A DNA stretch of 64,000 nucleotides from Artemisia argyi. Taxonomy: Eukaryota; Streptophyta; Magnoliopsida; Asterales; Asteraceae. The notes under the pieces are model-generated. The model ran no database searches. It was given only the letters and a program-made list of their open reading frames with translations, and was not told the origin of the DNA. A program made the translations under genes and the position numbers. Within the stretch, counting starts at the first letter, position 1, and the number at the start of each line of letters is the position of its first letter. Positions 13,341-25,172 of this stretch are shown one piece after another. The stretch spans positions 182,593,115 to 182,657,114 of the forward strand of contig CM060708.1 of NCBI GenBank assembly GCA_030686995.1. The letters are read 5' to 3'.

Positions 13341-14389
13341 CTGTAGGTGAGTTCAGATGAGGCCTGGAGTGGGCGGCGAGTGAGAAGATAATGTAAATCA
13401 TTATAATATTGTGGTTGTTTAGGATGACGTGGACACCTATTATCTAAAAATGGTTTGTAGTATGAAAGAGGCATATGAGATCAGTTACTCATATTCTCCC
13501 CTATTATTATTAAAATATGATGTGACCATTGGTTGAAGTGAAGTTCTCACGTCCCTTGTTCGCTCGCTGATGGTAGGTAGGTTGTTCTCTGGTAAGAATG
13601 CTTATAATTCATTCCTGTGTCAACAGTGGTTGTTTCTTAGGAATTGCATTAGAATTTGAAAAGTCAAGGGAACATTATTTTTGCCTTGCGTAGGTTGTCT
13701 TGGACAAATAAGATCCGCCTTCAAGATTTTACCCATATGTAAGTCCGTAAAATTTGTAACCTTTGATCATATACATTATTTAACAATCAACGTAACCTCA
13801 GTCGGAGAGTCTTCAAAGTTTTGCACAAAACCATGAGTAAATGGACATACAAAGTTTTGGTTCTGGAAATAATGTTTTAGCTGGGTGTGGCGTTAATTAG
13901 TATTTTGTCCAATTCAGAGCAATGTAACTCCTGGAGAAGAAATGAACAACGTAACCCCTAGAGTTGTGAAACTACTAGTGTCGCAATGTATCACTGCAGT
14001 TGTAAGTGAATGTGCTTTTGAGTAGAAATCGGTATAGAAGAAAACATGATTAACAAATTGTCATGCTGTTTATTTGACCACTGTGGATACAGAATGGAAA
14101 CTATTAGCGAAGTAAAGTTAGGCAGGGGTTTAGTGGCAAAATTCTTTTAAGCAGTAAAGTTAAACTGAACGGCAAAGAAATCTAGCACTGGAGCTTACTA
14201 GATGACATGTATGAATTTATTAATTATTGTGATTGAGACGGAGAAGATGATACTGGAGAAACTCAAGAGCCAAATAATCCATTGATCTGAAAAACAATCT
14301 ATGAATACATTGAATGAGAACATGGGAGTATGGGATATTTTAGGAGCTCACAAGAAATCTTTGATTAAAAGGAATCCGGATGTTGTCCA
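13341..14389. other. SEC 3' flank and intergenic DNA
   Basis: The first few hundred bases should hold the SEC 3' untranslated region; no polyadenylation site is obvious. The remainder has scattered phrases that may come from the copia element whose remnant follows, but no readable frame. Confidence 0.4.
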
Positions 14390-14720
14390 CAAGTGGTATG
14401 GATGAAAACACAATTGACTGATAATGGTTTCTTCTTCGATAAAATTCCAGTTTACTGTGATTCAAAGAGTGTCATAGCAATTTCGTGTAATCTTGTGCAA
14501 CATTCCTGGAAAGAGTGTCATGGCAATTTCGTGTAATCTTGTGCAACATTCCTGGATGAAGCATATTGCCATCATATACCACTTATAAAAGAACATGTGG
14601 AAAAGCAGACTATGGAACTCTACTTTTTTAAGATTGATTGCCGCTTGCTGATCTCTTCACAAAGCTTTATCGGAAAAAAGATTTGAGTTCTAACGGAAAA
14701 GACTTGGAATGATGAGCATG
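14390..14720 (+). pseudogene. Ty1/copia polyprotein remnant (RNase H C-terminus)
   Basis: Plus-strand translation gives [20 protein letters not shown], then [25 protein letters not shown] and LFTKALSEKRFEFLTEK when frames are switched. These are the standard C-terminal signatures of plant copia polyproteins. A 46-bp tandem duplication (14465-14510 and 14511-14556, one mismatch) and other indels break the frame. Only the tail of the polyprotein is present, so this is a dead fragment. Confidence 0.75.
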
Positions 14721-15900
14721 CGTGAAAGAGATGACATAAAGGTCACGGAGATCACAAAGTAAAAGTCTTCATTGGTCTACATTTTTAGTCTATTTTATTT
14801 TTTTCTTTATAAAATTTTATAAAAACAAAAAAGATTTTAATTTCAGAATTATTTTTTCTTTTATATAAAATACAAAATAGTTTACTTCTATTTTATTTTA
14901 TATTCTCTTTTATAAGAATGGTTGTTGATTATCTCAGATCAACACCCGTTCTTTAATGAAATGATCATGTTGTACGTTTTAGTGCAATAATCCTTATGGA
15001 TGAGGAGAGAAGTCTTTTTGGTATTGAGCAATTCTCTCAAATTCTTTAAAAATATTTGTGCTCAAGACAATGACCTACAATCTTATCAGATTGTGACTCG
15101 TACTAAAAAAGATTTAAAAAATAACACTTCCCAAAAACACTCAAAATAGATTAAAAAAAAACAATTTAAATTTATGTTATTTTTTAGAGGGAGTAAAAGT
15201 GTTTAAATAGAAAACAAATGATTCTACAATTTGTATAATCATAAAAGATTGTTTTTGAAATTAAAAAAAAAAAAAATGTTGAAAAAGCTGAAAAACTATC
15301 ACTTTGAGAGGGAGTTGTACTTTTTAAAAAACTTTTTATTGAAAGACATAATAGATTATCAAAAAGATCAAAAATGTTTTCAAAAATAAAGTTTGTTATA
15401 AAAAGTTAACTCAGTTTGAACTTTATGTGAAATTTTATGCAATTGAAGCGTTTTTGTGATATGTGAAAATTTCGAATCTCACCCCTTCAATTTTAAAAAA
15501 TATAAAAATAGTCAAAATTGTCAACACTCTCTTTTTCCCACAAAAGTCTTCCCAAGACTTTACCTGTTATTCCAAATGCACTCTCTTCTTCATATTCAAA
15601 TCGGCAAATTCATTCATGCGTGTGCTCGAAGCCTCAAAGTAAGATTCTAAACCTTCGTTAATTGATTATAAACAATGGTTCTTAACTGTTTGCATTTTAA
15701 TCCGTTACATTTGATAGAATCAGTGATTATGTGTTCGTTTTTGAATGACCTTGAACACGAATAGGGTTTATACATACATGTTTGATTGGATTGATATTTA
15801 GTGGTTAGATGACTTAGTTTTTTGCTTTTAGTTCACTCGTTTGACCTTTAATTTGACATTTTCATGTTAGATTTTGAGTTTTGGACCTAAAATTGTGCAT
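14721..15900. other. AT-rich DNA downstream of the copia remnant
   Basis: Contains A- and T-rich runs and no recognisable gene. The 64-codon frame starting at 15456 has no family features. Confidence 0.4.
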
Positions 15901-15914
15901 ATGATAAACAATGA

Positions 15915-16580
15915 ATATCACGAGACTTCATGATTATGGGTTTTAGAATGTCACGAGACTTGATAACTTATTTCAAAAGTAACGAGACTGTCTCTTATTT
16001 CAAGTGTCATAAGACTTTCACAGTTTTAGAAAGTAACGAGACTTAACCTTGTAACATAATGAGACTGTTCGAAAGTCACTAGACTCAGTTCTTCATTATA
16101 AAAAGATTTGTCACGAGACTGGTTTTATAGTCAAAATGTAACGAGGTCATGTCCAATTTTTGAAAAATCATCACGAGATTGAACTGTAATGACACATACC
16201 TCAATTTTCTGTAAGTTTTGTCACGAGATTTAAATGTCAAAAGATAGGATTTTTTTTTTGACAAATTGTAACGAGGTCATGACAAATTTTTCAAAATTGT
16301 TATGAGAGTCAAATGTGATTAATAACGATGTATTCTAAGTCACGAGATAAGTTGTTTAAAATATTTTTCACAAAACTTTTAAAGTCAAATGTCACGAGAT
16401 TGATTGTAACGAGCACTTTTTCAAATCTAACATGGTTGTTTTAAAATTAAAAATCTTTTTTTCTCCGAGATCACTTTCATTAGAGATCACGAGTTCCATG
16501 GTTACGAGATACATATGATTAGTTTTATAATAAGACTAGACTAGGATTGCATCATGTGGTTGCCTTTAGACTTTTACGAG
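15915..16580 (+). repeat. Field of degenerate (T/A)ACGAG(A/G) motifs
   Basis: CACGAGACT, AACGAGACT, CACGAGATT, AACGAGGTC and close variants recur well over a dozen times in about 660 bp at irregular spacing. There is no clean period, so this is either a very old minisatellite or a clustered motif. No gene is visible. Confidence 0.6.
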
Positions 16581-16736
16581 ATGCATATGATAGGAAGTAA
16601 TTTTAAACCATTTCAATATCGTTTTTTACACAATACATTCTTACATATGTCTGCACAAGCATACTCATGATAAGACCTAAGGGTGATGTATGATGTGTAA
16701 ACAGGAGGAAAAACATGTCGTGCATGAGCCAAACTT

Positions 16737-17284
16737 GAAGTACTGCTTAAAAACCTATGTTGTGTGAAGCTGTAATGAAAGCAGCTAAGAAACCACTTCC
16801 CAGTTTCGGTAAAAAAAACACCATCCCAATATGAACATTGTCTGCTATTTGCTGAACTTGAAACCCACAAACATCGTAAAAAACGTACAACTCATCTGAT
16901 ATCAAGTGGCTATACAAAGTGGTAACGAGTGTGTAACTAGTCCAATCATCCGAAATGTGACAGATGATTAAGTGTCATAGTCTTGCTAGGTCTCGAGATG
17001 GGTGGCCATGTGAAGTGTTGCTTAAAAACCTACAATGTGCGAAGATGTAACGAAAGCGACGAATAAACTACTGCCTGGTTTTGGTACAAAATACCATCCC
17101 AATATAAACATTGTATGCCATTTGCTGAACTTGAACCCCACGAACATCATCAAAAACGTACAACTCATCTGATATCAAGTGGCGATACAAAGTGGCAACG
17201 CGTATGTAACCAGTCCAATCATCCAAAATGTGACAGAGGATTAAGTGTCGCAATCTTGTTAGGTCTCCAAATGGGTGGCAATGA
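16737..17284 (-). repeat. 275-bp tandem duplication of pseudo-coding DNA
   Basis: Copy 1 (16737-17011) and copy 2 (17012 to about 17284) are similar throughout. On the minus strand copy 2 is open and reads LRHLILCHILDDWTGYIRV, then LYRHLISDELYVFDDVRG; copy 1 gives the same protein-like text with a stop. The similarity at amino-acid level suggests past coding sequence. I do not recognise the family. Confidence 0.6.
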
Positions 17285-17700
17285 CAGGTGAGAAACGCAG
17301 CCCATCCGGTGTTGCCTAAAGAGAAATGGATGGTGCTCAATAATCGTCAACCTAAGGGTGCTACTAGCTACCCTGTTAGGATGCAACTTCACAAGGGAGA
17401 ATAGTACACAACCAATGGTTGTGATAGACCGGTATGGTCTCTCGAAAAGGCATGATGAAGTAATCTGACCCGCAAAAAACAATCATAGCTCTATGGTTAG
17501 GTCAACCCATATAATCTTTCACCCGTATCAGCTACAATAGCTCTAACACCCACCATTTCCCATACATTACTAAGCGAGTTAAAGATTGAATACACCTGTT
17601 AATTATTGCGGTTGATGTGAACATACACAATGTAAGACTTAAACACATGGGATGTTGGGTTCCTAACAAAGTTGATGTAATGCTAGTTACTTAAGGTAAA
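17285..17700 (-). pseudogene. Unidentified pseudo-coding region upstream of the duplication
   Basis: The minus-strand frame covering 17219-17482 continues the protein-like text of the adjacent duplication but cannot be assigned to a family. It may be the N-terminal part of the same dead gene. Confidence 0.3.
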
Positions 17701-17839
17701 AGGTGTGTTTGTTGGGATTGCAATCGGCCTAGCATGTGGGAACAGATGGAGCTCCTCTTGAAACTACTGTAACAAGAATAATCCACCCAAGACTACAACC
17801 AGGGTGATGGGTCTGTATCATTTATATGATTCCTTAGGA

Positions 17840-18188
17840 TATGATGAATTGGAATGGTGATACTTCGGTTGTCACGTGACCTCACGCCCCAGATTAACCG
17901 CTCATTAAGATGTTCTATTAGCTTTTGAAGTGATGACCATACTTTGGAAGTTTAGGGGTCGTTTAATATTATCTATTTAGTTAGTCAAACTAGTTAACTT
18001 ATGTAACATTGTAGTATAAAAACCCCCTCCTCATGACAACATGAGGTGTGGAACTTCACATTGTATTGCAACCGAAATAATCAAGTTTCCTATTATTCTC
18101 TCATTTACTTTCTCTCTCTAAAACCCTTCTCTCTATATTTCGTGTGTATGATTTTGATATTGGTTGGCCTATAATTGGTATCAGAGCC
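17840..18188 (+). mobile_element. LTR 3' portion with primer-binding site
   Basis: A TATA-like TATAAAAACC near 18013 is followed about 160 bp later by TGGTATCAGAGCC at 18176-18188, the standard plant LTR-retrotransposon primer-binding site complementary to initiator Met-tRNA. This marks the 3' end of an LTR just before it. The left LTR boundary is not clear and no gag follows, so it is a truncated element. Confidence 0.55.
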
Positions 18189-18570
18189 TACATATGATTG
18201 ATGGAGTGAATGCTTTTCAAAATCGACTAATGAGTGTTAAAATACACATACATTTTACCTAATAAAACGGACTCAATAGACCAAAAACATATAAAAAATG
18301 CCAAATATATGTTTGTTTTTGTGTTTGTGCATGTGCAGGTACCAGATATTAGAAAAGGACAAAACGAATGACAAAATAGACAAACACCGAGCACAAGATT
18401 GAAAAGAGCACGAAATTACGAGACCATCTTTAATTTTATTTGGAGCATCGAGGCAAAAGACGAAAACTTGAAAGATTAAATGAAGCCCGAAGGAAGCCAA
18501 ATCGAATTATACTAAACAAGAAAGGCCCAGTCCAAGTACATATTAAAAAGAACCACTTGGAAGAAACTAA
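18189..18570. other. Repeat DNA after the LTR end
   Basis: No coding potential. A phrase near 18224-18260 resembles the beginning of another repeat but could not be bounded. Confidence 0.3.
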
Positions 18571-18665
18571 CACAAGTCCTCCTTTGGTCTAGTGGTTAGC
18601 TTGGCGTGGTTCCTCAAGGGCAGAGGTTCGAACCCCATCTCTGCCATATATAATTTTTTCTATTA
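18571..18665 (+). mobile_element. tRNA-derived SINE head
   Basis: A box-A-like TGGTCTAGTGG (18585-18595) and a perfect B box GGTTCGAACCC (18625-18635) lie about 30 bp apart, which is the internal Pol III promoter spacing of tRNA-derived SINEs. A short T-rich tail follows. It does not fold as a full tRNA and no target duplication was found. Confidence 0.5.
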
Positions 18666-20867
18666 TCATGCTGCTACGAAATTACTTCTTTGTCACTGGA
18701 TTGGCGCACAAAAGGACAGAAATACCCTTGGCACGTGGCCTTCTACTAGCCACTGAAATCAGCTTGTAGCCTATGCAAAATGGGATACAAAAAAGGAGCA
18801 CACGAATCATATAGAGAGGAGATCCATCTTTTCATTTTTTGGGTATTATTTTTCTTTGTTCGTTTTCGTCTTTCGTAGTTAGATTTAGAATAGCAGTAGT
18901 GTTAATTTAGTAATAGATTAGTTTTCCTTATTCCTTTATCTTTTCAACTGCCTGTATCAAATTTGTTAATTTTCTTTTATATTAAATGAATCGAGTGGTT
19001 TACGGTAGCTAATGAATCGATCAGTTTGAAGGTATTTCCAGGTTTTGTGTGTGAATTAGTTTGCTTAGCCTATCTTCTTTATCTTATCATTTGTTGCTTA
19101 ATATGGTATTAGTTCGGGATTTGGTTTTTGATCGAAATGGTTTATCGAATGCTTGTTTCATTTCTACTGATTTTATTTGATAGCTTATTAGTGTTTTAAA
19201 AGAAGATTTAGTTAGATTCAGTTATTTGGGTATTAGCTCTTTCTAGTTTCGATCTTGTAGCTTGTTAGGATCTGTTTTAGCTTGAGTTTTGTGTCAACAT
19301 GTAAATGATCTTTTATATAGATGTATTACAACTTGTTTGGTTTAACATGAGGGGTTTCGGTATACACTGATTTCACCCAAATGCATATTTCTTTTGTAAA
19401 ATCATCATTCCATCATTACAGTAACCTTCCTTTTAGGCATCATAGATTACTAGTAATTGTCCTTTTAATTTTGCTAGTCATTAGTTATTATTTTGCAATT
19501 TATTACTTATTTGATTCCTTCGTAATCAGTTCAAACTCTTTTCTTTTACAAGATGTATTTTGTTCGCATAATCTAGTATGTTACTTGTCATCTTATTTTT
19601 CAATCCTTCTTTAATGATGCTTATAAATTATGTTTGCTATTTCTTAGCTATAACTTTATGCTTCGTGTTCAATACTTAAGGGTTCTACAAAAACTTTGTT
19701 TTATTAATTCTAGTGATTATTGGTGATTGCAAAGTACTTGGCTGAGATTCAAGGGTTGATTAATTAAATAGAAAAGCTTTTTAGATCAGATTTTGAGGCT
19801 TGAGGAGCGGGTTTTTATTTCATCATCATCTCGTCATCTTTGCATTTTTCGTCATTCGGGTTCTATCTATTTTCTCTTTTCAATTCTATTTAGTTGTAGT
19901 TTATATTTAGCTTATTATGTCTTTTATTGCTCATTCGTTTATTATGATTAGTGGGTAGTTTTTAGTATGCTTGTTAAGTGTCTGTGGATAGCGAGTTAAG
20001 TGTGGATTAAGTAGAGATTTGTTGATTAATAAATTTCGGATTAGTTAGAATTTTTTATTTGACTATTTCGAAGGCCAAACGCCGAAGAACTAATCAAACA
20101 TCAAATCTAGTAATTAATACTTTTATAAGATATCGTTTTCAAAATAGACCAACGTCGTAAGAAAATAATATTTTTACGGGTGTTAATTAAAAAGAGCTTA
20201 AAACAATAATTCACTCTTAACGATCTCTTCACCTCACTTGACAAGCATAACCTTTATTATTATCATTTTAGATCGCTTTATTATTGTTTTGCTTGGTGTT
20301 TTTCTTTTATTAATTAATTTAGCTATTTCATCCTTTATATATTTGTCATTATCATTTTAGCTTATCTCGTATTTTATCCTTAGATTTCTTTTGTTTTATC
20401 CGCCTTAGTTTCCTTTTACTTTTCCTTGTAAGTCTCTAAATTAGAAATCCAAAAACAAAATCCGACTTTCAAGCGTTTTCACGTTATTTCTTTATTTACT
20501 TTCCGTATTTACTTTTCGTGCTTTAATTAGGTTTAGAAAAATTATTCAAATCAAATATCCTCTCTTTTGTACATTCAAAACACGTGTTCACGAACTCGAA
20601 TCTAAAGTTCCATTCACATCTCGTCGGGACATAACGACCCGGGAAAACCCTATACTCACCGGAAAACGCGTGGTTTGACTCCTTTAACTATTTCTTGGTT
20701 AAAGTTGACTTTCTACCACGATCATCAACCGTCATAATGTTTTAAAAAATGATTTTCGAAAGTTTAGAGTGAACCGAGATAGTCCATTTGACAATATCAA
20801 AGAAAACTGAGATAGTCCATTTGCCAATTAAGTATTTACATTAAGTATAAGTATTTACATCAAGTAT
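18666..20867. other. Intergenic repeat-like DNA
   Basis: AT-rich sequence with T-rich frames and no recognisable protein family, RNA gene or bounded element. The phrase around 20620-20660 resembles text found in long plant LTRs, but without ends. Confidence 0.35.
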
Positions 20868-21540
20868 TTCACGACTGTGTAGTTCAAATATACCTTTGAA
20901 TTTTCTTGTTTAGTTCAAGAACCTTTCTGATGTTAGGACAAAGGTCATCTTGCTACTTCTCACATTCTCTTCTTAGTGTGTCATTCCTTTGCATTACATA
21001 GGACCTAATGTCTTCAAGCTTCCAATAATGGGCTTTCTTCTATCAATCTTAATATGCGAATTAAATGACTCACTAAGGCCATTCTCAACTGCATCACAAT
21101 CCATCCCTTCATTAAAGAATGACCTTGACCAAATCCTTGGTTCTTTTTCCAAAAGATAGTTATGTGCAAACACATTTACCTCTTTGAGTTGTTACATGAT
21201 ATTATTCCATTTAGGATAGGATGCCTTACATGCTGCCCAAACTATGTTCCTATATACTACTCTACCATATTGCTTGCTAAAATTAACATATATATGTCGT
21301 GTACATAACCTGTGTTCAACATTAGGCACTACTCTCCTTACTACTTGTATCAAACCTTGAATAGTTGGCACAAATATAAGTAGTTAAAATCAATTTATAT
21401 ACATACATTCAGACATAATATATAACTAGTTACCTTGTGTCCATCGGATATCAGTGTCACTCCACTTCCATCAGATAAGTCTAGATCTTTCTTCAAAAAG
21501 TTAAGAAACCATTCCCAGTTAGCTGTGTTTTCAACTTGTA
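20868..21540 (-). pseudogene. MULE transposase, C-terminal half (split gene)
   Basis: The minus strand reads VENTANWEWFLNFLKKDL, LISDGHK, then CTRHIYVNFSKQYG, then AAVENG-type text (CDAVENGLSESFNSHIKIDR). This is the standard order of a plant MuDR/MULE transposase after its first catalytic Asp. It continues the half at 28059-29765; the two were separated by the LTR element inserted between them. A TAG stands where Trp is expected (EK*QDDLCPN), and a frameshift precedes it. The gene peters out near 20868, before the SWIM zinc finger usually seen. Confidence 0.8.
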
Positions 21541-24450
21541 TGTCACACCCCCAAAATCGGGTCCAGCGGAAGCATACGTGTAGCTGGGGTGTAACTCAAT
21601 TGGTATTACAACACAAGTTCAAAAATGGTTTTCACTTCACTTATTTAAAATAAAATCGTTTAACCAAAAATATTGAATTTACATCGTTAAAAGTAGTGCG
21701 GAAGTAGGCCCTTAAAATAGTTTAAAACGGTCCCCATATAAATAATCAGAGTCTTCTATGACCATGCTATGCCCTGCCAAAACCTCCAGTAGCGTGCCAT
21801 TGGTTAAAACCTGAAAATACATGCTAAAGTGTCAACACGAGGTTGGTGAGTTCATAGAGTTTGTTTAACAAATAAAGTATAAAGAAAAGTGATCACACAA
21901 CAAAGGCATCGTAAATCCACTCAGTTACAAGTCCCGCCATAAGAGACTTGTAACCTGTGTATTCACAACCCACTGCTAAAATAGTTTATGTCTGGTAGTC
22001 AAGCACATGAGGTCAATAATAAGTCACAATATAAGCACCACATATAAAATAAGTCAAGGCCGCTCCGAACAAGGGAGACTTTATAATGTTGCTCCGAACA
22101 TGGGAGACTTGAAGTCACTCCGCCACCTAGGCAAAGAATTATTAGTCACTCCACCGACTTGGTGAAAAATTATTAGTCACTCCACCATGGCGAGAATTAT
22201 TAAGGATGCTCTGAACAGGAGAGACTTTATAGTGTTGCTCCGAACATGGGAGACTTGAAGTCACTCCGCCACCTAGGCAAAGAATTATTAGTCACTCCGC
22301 CGACTTGGCGAAGAATTATTAAGGATGCTCTGAACATGAGAGACTTAGCACGCTCCACCAATAAGGCGAGACTTTAGGTCAAGAACGCTCCACCAAAAAT
22401 GGCGAGACTTTAGGTCATAGCACGTACAATACATTAAGTTCAAAAGTTCAAGTCAAGTTCAAAAGTCAAGTCAAGTTCAAAGGTCAAGTCAAGTTCAAAA
22501 GGTCAAGACAAGTCATAAGTTCATAATAAAATTCAAGTCAAAACCATGTTTAAAGAGTCAAGTAATAGTTCAAGTAAAAACGAGCATGTATTCTCCCCCA
22601 AAAGTTGACAAAACAATTTAAAAGAGTAGGGGCTATGACTCACCTGGTACGATAGCTACGATGACAAAAGTGGTTACACAGAAATGAGGTTCGATCTCTA
22701 ACCGCGACCTATAATGAACGAATGATACGATCTACTTAAATTATGAGGGGATGCGATGAATGTACATGCACATGAAGCCTATACCACTCGTAGTTTGAAA
22801 ATAAGCGTTGGCGTTGATTTATAGTGTTTCCATAACTTAAGAGAATATGTGCTATTAGAAGTTGTCAAATATATATATAGTTCGCCTAGTTTCAAAAGTG
22901 TATATCTTGGTCGTTTTAAGCTCATTTTACTCGTTCTTTATATCCACGGATTCGTTTTAGTATATACTAATATATTTTCAATAGCTCGGCTCCTCTAGGT
23001 TACGTTTAACGCCTCTATTTGCCCGTCGAAAACTGTCAAACAGCATGCAGTTTTTCAGAAAATAGTTTTCGTCGTTAAGTTTACAAAAATCATATCTCCT
23101 TCGTTATAAACTCGTTTTAGTTCGTTCTTTCGCCAAAAGTTTCGTTTTTAAAAGTATTTTCTAAAAATATTGTCAAAGGGTACTGGGTAAAAACGGATTT
23201 TTCTGGGTTAACCAAAATGGGACAGAAGGTATATTTACTTGTTCAAAACCCATTTTTAAGACTTCAATCTAGTTTCTAACATCACCAAATCACTTTCAAA
23301 CACCACAAAGCTAGTCTAATCCTACCATACACCTTCTTAGGGTGTCATGGGTTCCTAAACATCATCACCAAGATACTCTAACAAGGATCTAACAATAATC
23401 TATTTCTAGAGTTCAAAAGTTAGATATATATATAAATGAGTGGTATATACTAACATATGCATGTAAACCTTGTATGAAATCATATGAACATAATAAGAAC
23501 ATGAAGAAATTATGAACAAAAGTTTGACAACTTACAGAGAAAGATTTGTGAGCTTATGGAGATGAAAACTTATAAAACCTTGGGTTTTTATCACAAAACC
23601 CAAACAAGAACAACAAAAGGGGCAAGATTAACACTTGATCTTGGAAAAAATTATGGTTTCTCCTTGCTTGTTCTTCCTTGGCCGATCCACACAAAAGAGA
23701 GAAAAGATAAAAGAGTTTACTTGTTGTATTTAGGAAAATGAAATGAAAAAATGATAAGTATAAATTATATACATAATTGAATTGGACAAGATCCATAAAA
23801 TGGGGAAATATGTCATGGGGGGCGGCATTTGTGGAGAAAAAGAAGAAAAAAAATGAGATGGTGTAATATAGTTGGTATTTTGTGTAGATATTTAGTGTTT
23901 AGGGGAAACCGTGTACCGAGTTAACTAAAAATAAACCGTGACGAGTTGAAGTAAAATATGATGAAGTTAATTGGGACATAATAAAGTTATAAAAATTGTG
24001 AAAATATGTTGGGTATAAATATTGAGTGTTCGGGTGATTATTGTTTAGTTTTTACGAAAACCGTAGTAATTATATTAGACGTACGATACGAAATAAATAA
24101 ATTTCCAAAATACCGGGTAAATTAATAATATAATTTTTATATTATTATAATGAGTATAAAAATGTGTTAGGACCATAGTTGGGATTGTCGGATCAATTAT
24201 TCAAAATACTAGCTCGTAAGATAACGTTTATTAGTTAGATAATCGTACGTATATAGAAATGACGCAACTCACGCATGAATGACGAATTTTCTCAGGAGGT
24301 GAATAGTGTTTTATGAATAGTAAAATTTTTGAACGCTTCTCGGAATCTCAAACTGACACAAAAAACGATGAATAGTAAAATGATGAATAGTGATCGATGA
24401 ATAGTAAATGTGAAAGTTCGGGAAAAGACCAGAATTTACGAGTTGTGACA
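21541..24450 (-). repeat. 3' LTR of the 21.5-28.1 kb element
   Basis: 2910 bp. It differs from its partner by about nine substitutions plus three length changes (an extra 18 bp in a TCAAG-rich stretch near 22.47 kb, an extra 7 bp near 23.37 kb, and one G fewer near 23.82 kb) by my reading. It contains internal subrepeats at about 22060-22400. Confidence 0.93.
22060..22400 (-). repeat. Subrepeat array inside the LTR
   Basis: GCTCCGAACATGGGAGACTT and AGTCACTCCGCCACCTAGG-like units alternate several times. The same array is present in the partner LTR at about 25690-26030. Confidence 0.7.
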
Positions 24451-24463
24451 GTCTCTACCCCTT
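24451..24463 (-). other. Polypurine tract of the 21.5-28.1 kb element
   Basis: On the minus strand AAGGGGTAGAGAC lies directly before the 3' LTR, the expected place for plus-strand priming. Confidence 0.7.
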
Positions 24464-25157
24464 AAGGGAACTTCGTCCCGAAGTTCAGTTAACGTTGGTC
24501 TCCGAAGTGTTATAATGGTGAAGATTCATGAGACGAAATGACCAGTTGACGTGCTTCCAGGCGGCGGTTCACAAGGTGAGGAAAAGTATAAGCGTTCTGA
24601 CAACGAGGGTACACGCACACATGAATGAAACATTCGGAAATTGAGTAGAGGATTCAATCCAGACAAAATTTTATTATAACCATTCTCAGTGTTGCAAAAT
24701 TCATTTCTGAGTCGGATATAGGTAGTCAGCCTATGTCCCACTATCCCGGGTTGAATATAGGTGACTAGTCTATATTCCACCGAGGTTCCATGAATTTTGA
24801 AATACTCAGCTCAGTTATACTAATACTATGTCCTTCACAAATACGAAGACGTTCAGAAAGACTAAGGCAGGTGACCAAACTCGAGATCAAATGATGAAAC
24901 TATGCAAGGAGAAATATAACATGGTGACACATATGGTACGTGAACATGCTTATAGGAAAGACAATGATAGTAATCAACTAGAATAAATGAACATACATAT
25001 ACCAGATAATGAGACACAAATCTCATCACCTAAGTCAGCAACAAACCACAATGAGGCATCATCTTGGCAGGCAGGCACGTGACGGTCATAGGGTTAAGTT
25101 TTTCATAAAAGTAGCTATAGTCTAGGTTTTAAAAACACTTAGTTCGCTATAGCCAAA
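24464..25157 (-). other. Residual internal region of the LTR element
   Basis: No gag, protease, reverse transcriptase or integrase is recognisable. The part next to the polypurine tract matches the usual end of Ty3/gypsy elements, and the part next to the primer site resembles the leader of the element at 50-59 kb. The 84-codon minus-strand frame at 24526-24780 has no recognisable family. Confidence 0.6.
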
Positions 25158-25169
25158 GCTCTGATACCA
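25158..25169 (-). other. Primer-binding site (initiator Met-tRNA)
   Basis: TGGTATCAGAGC on the minus strand, three bases inside the 5' LTR end. Confidence 0.85.
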
Positions 25170-25172
25170 ATC

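Noticed and set aside
18571..18665. A true tRNA gene.
   Set aside because: The two Pol III boxes are present, but the arms do not pair into a cloverleaf and there is no clear anticodon stem; a SINE head is the better reading.
23554..23796. An 80-codon minus-strand frame repeated at 27161-27436.
   Set aside because: It lies in the LTR pair and recurs only because the LTRs are duplicates; the translation has no recognisable family.
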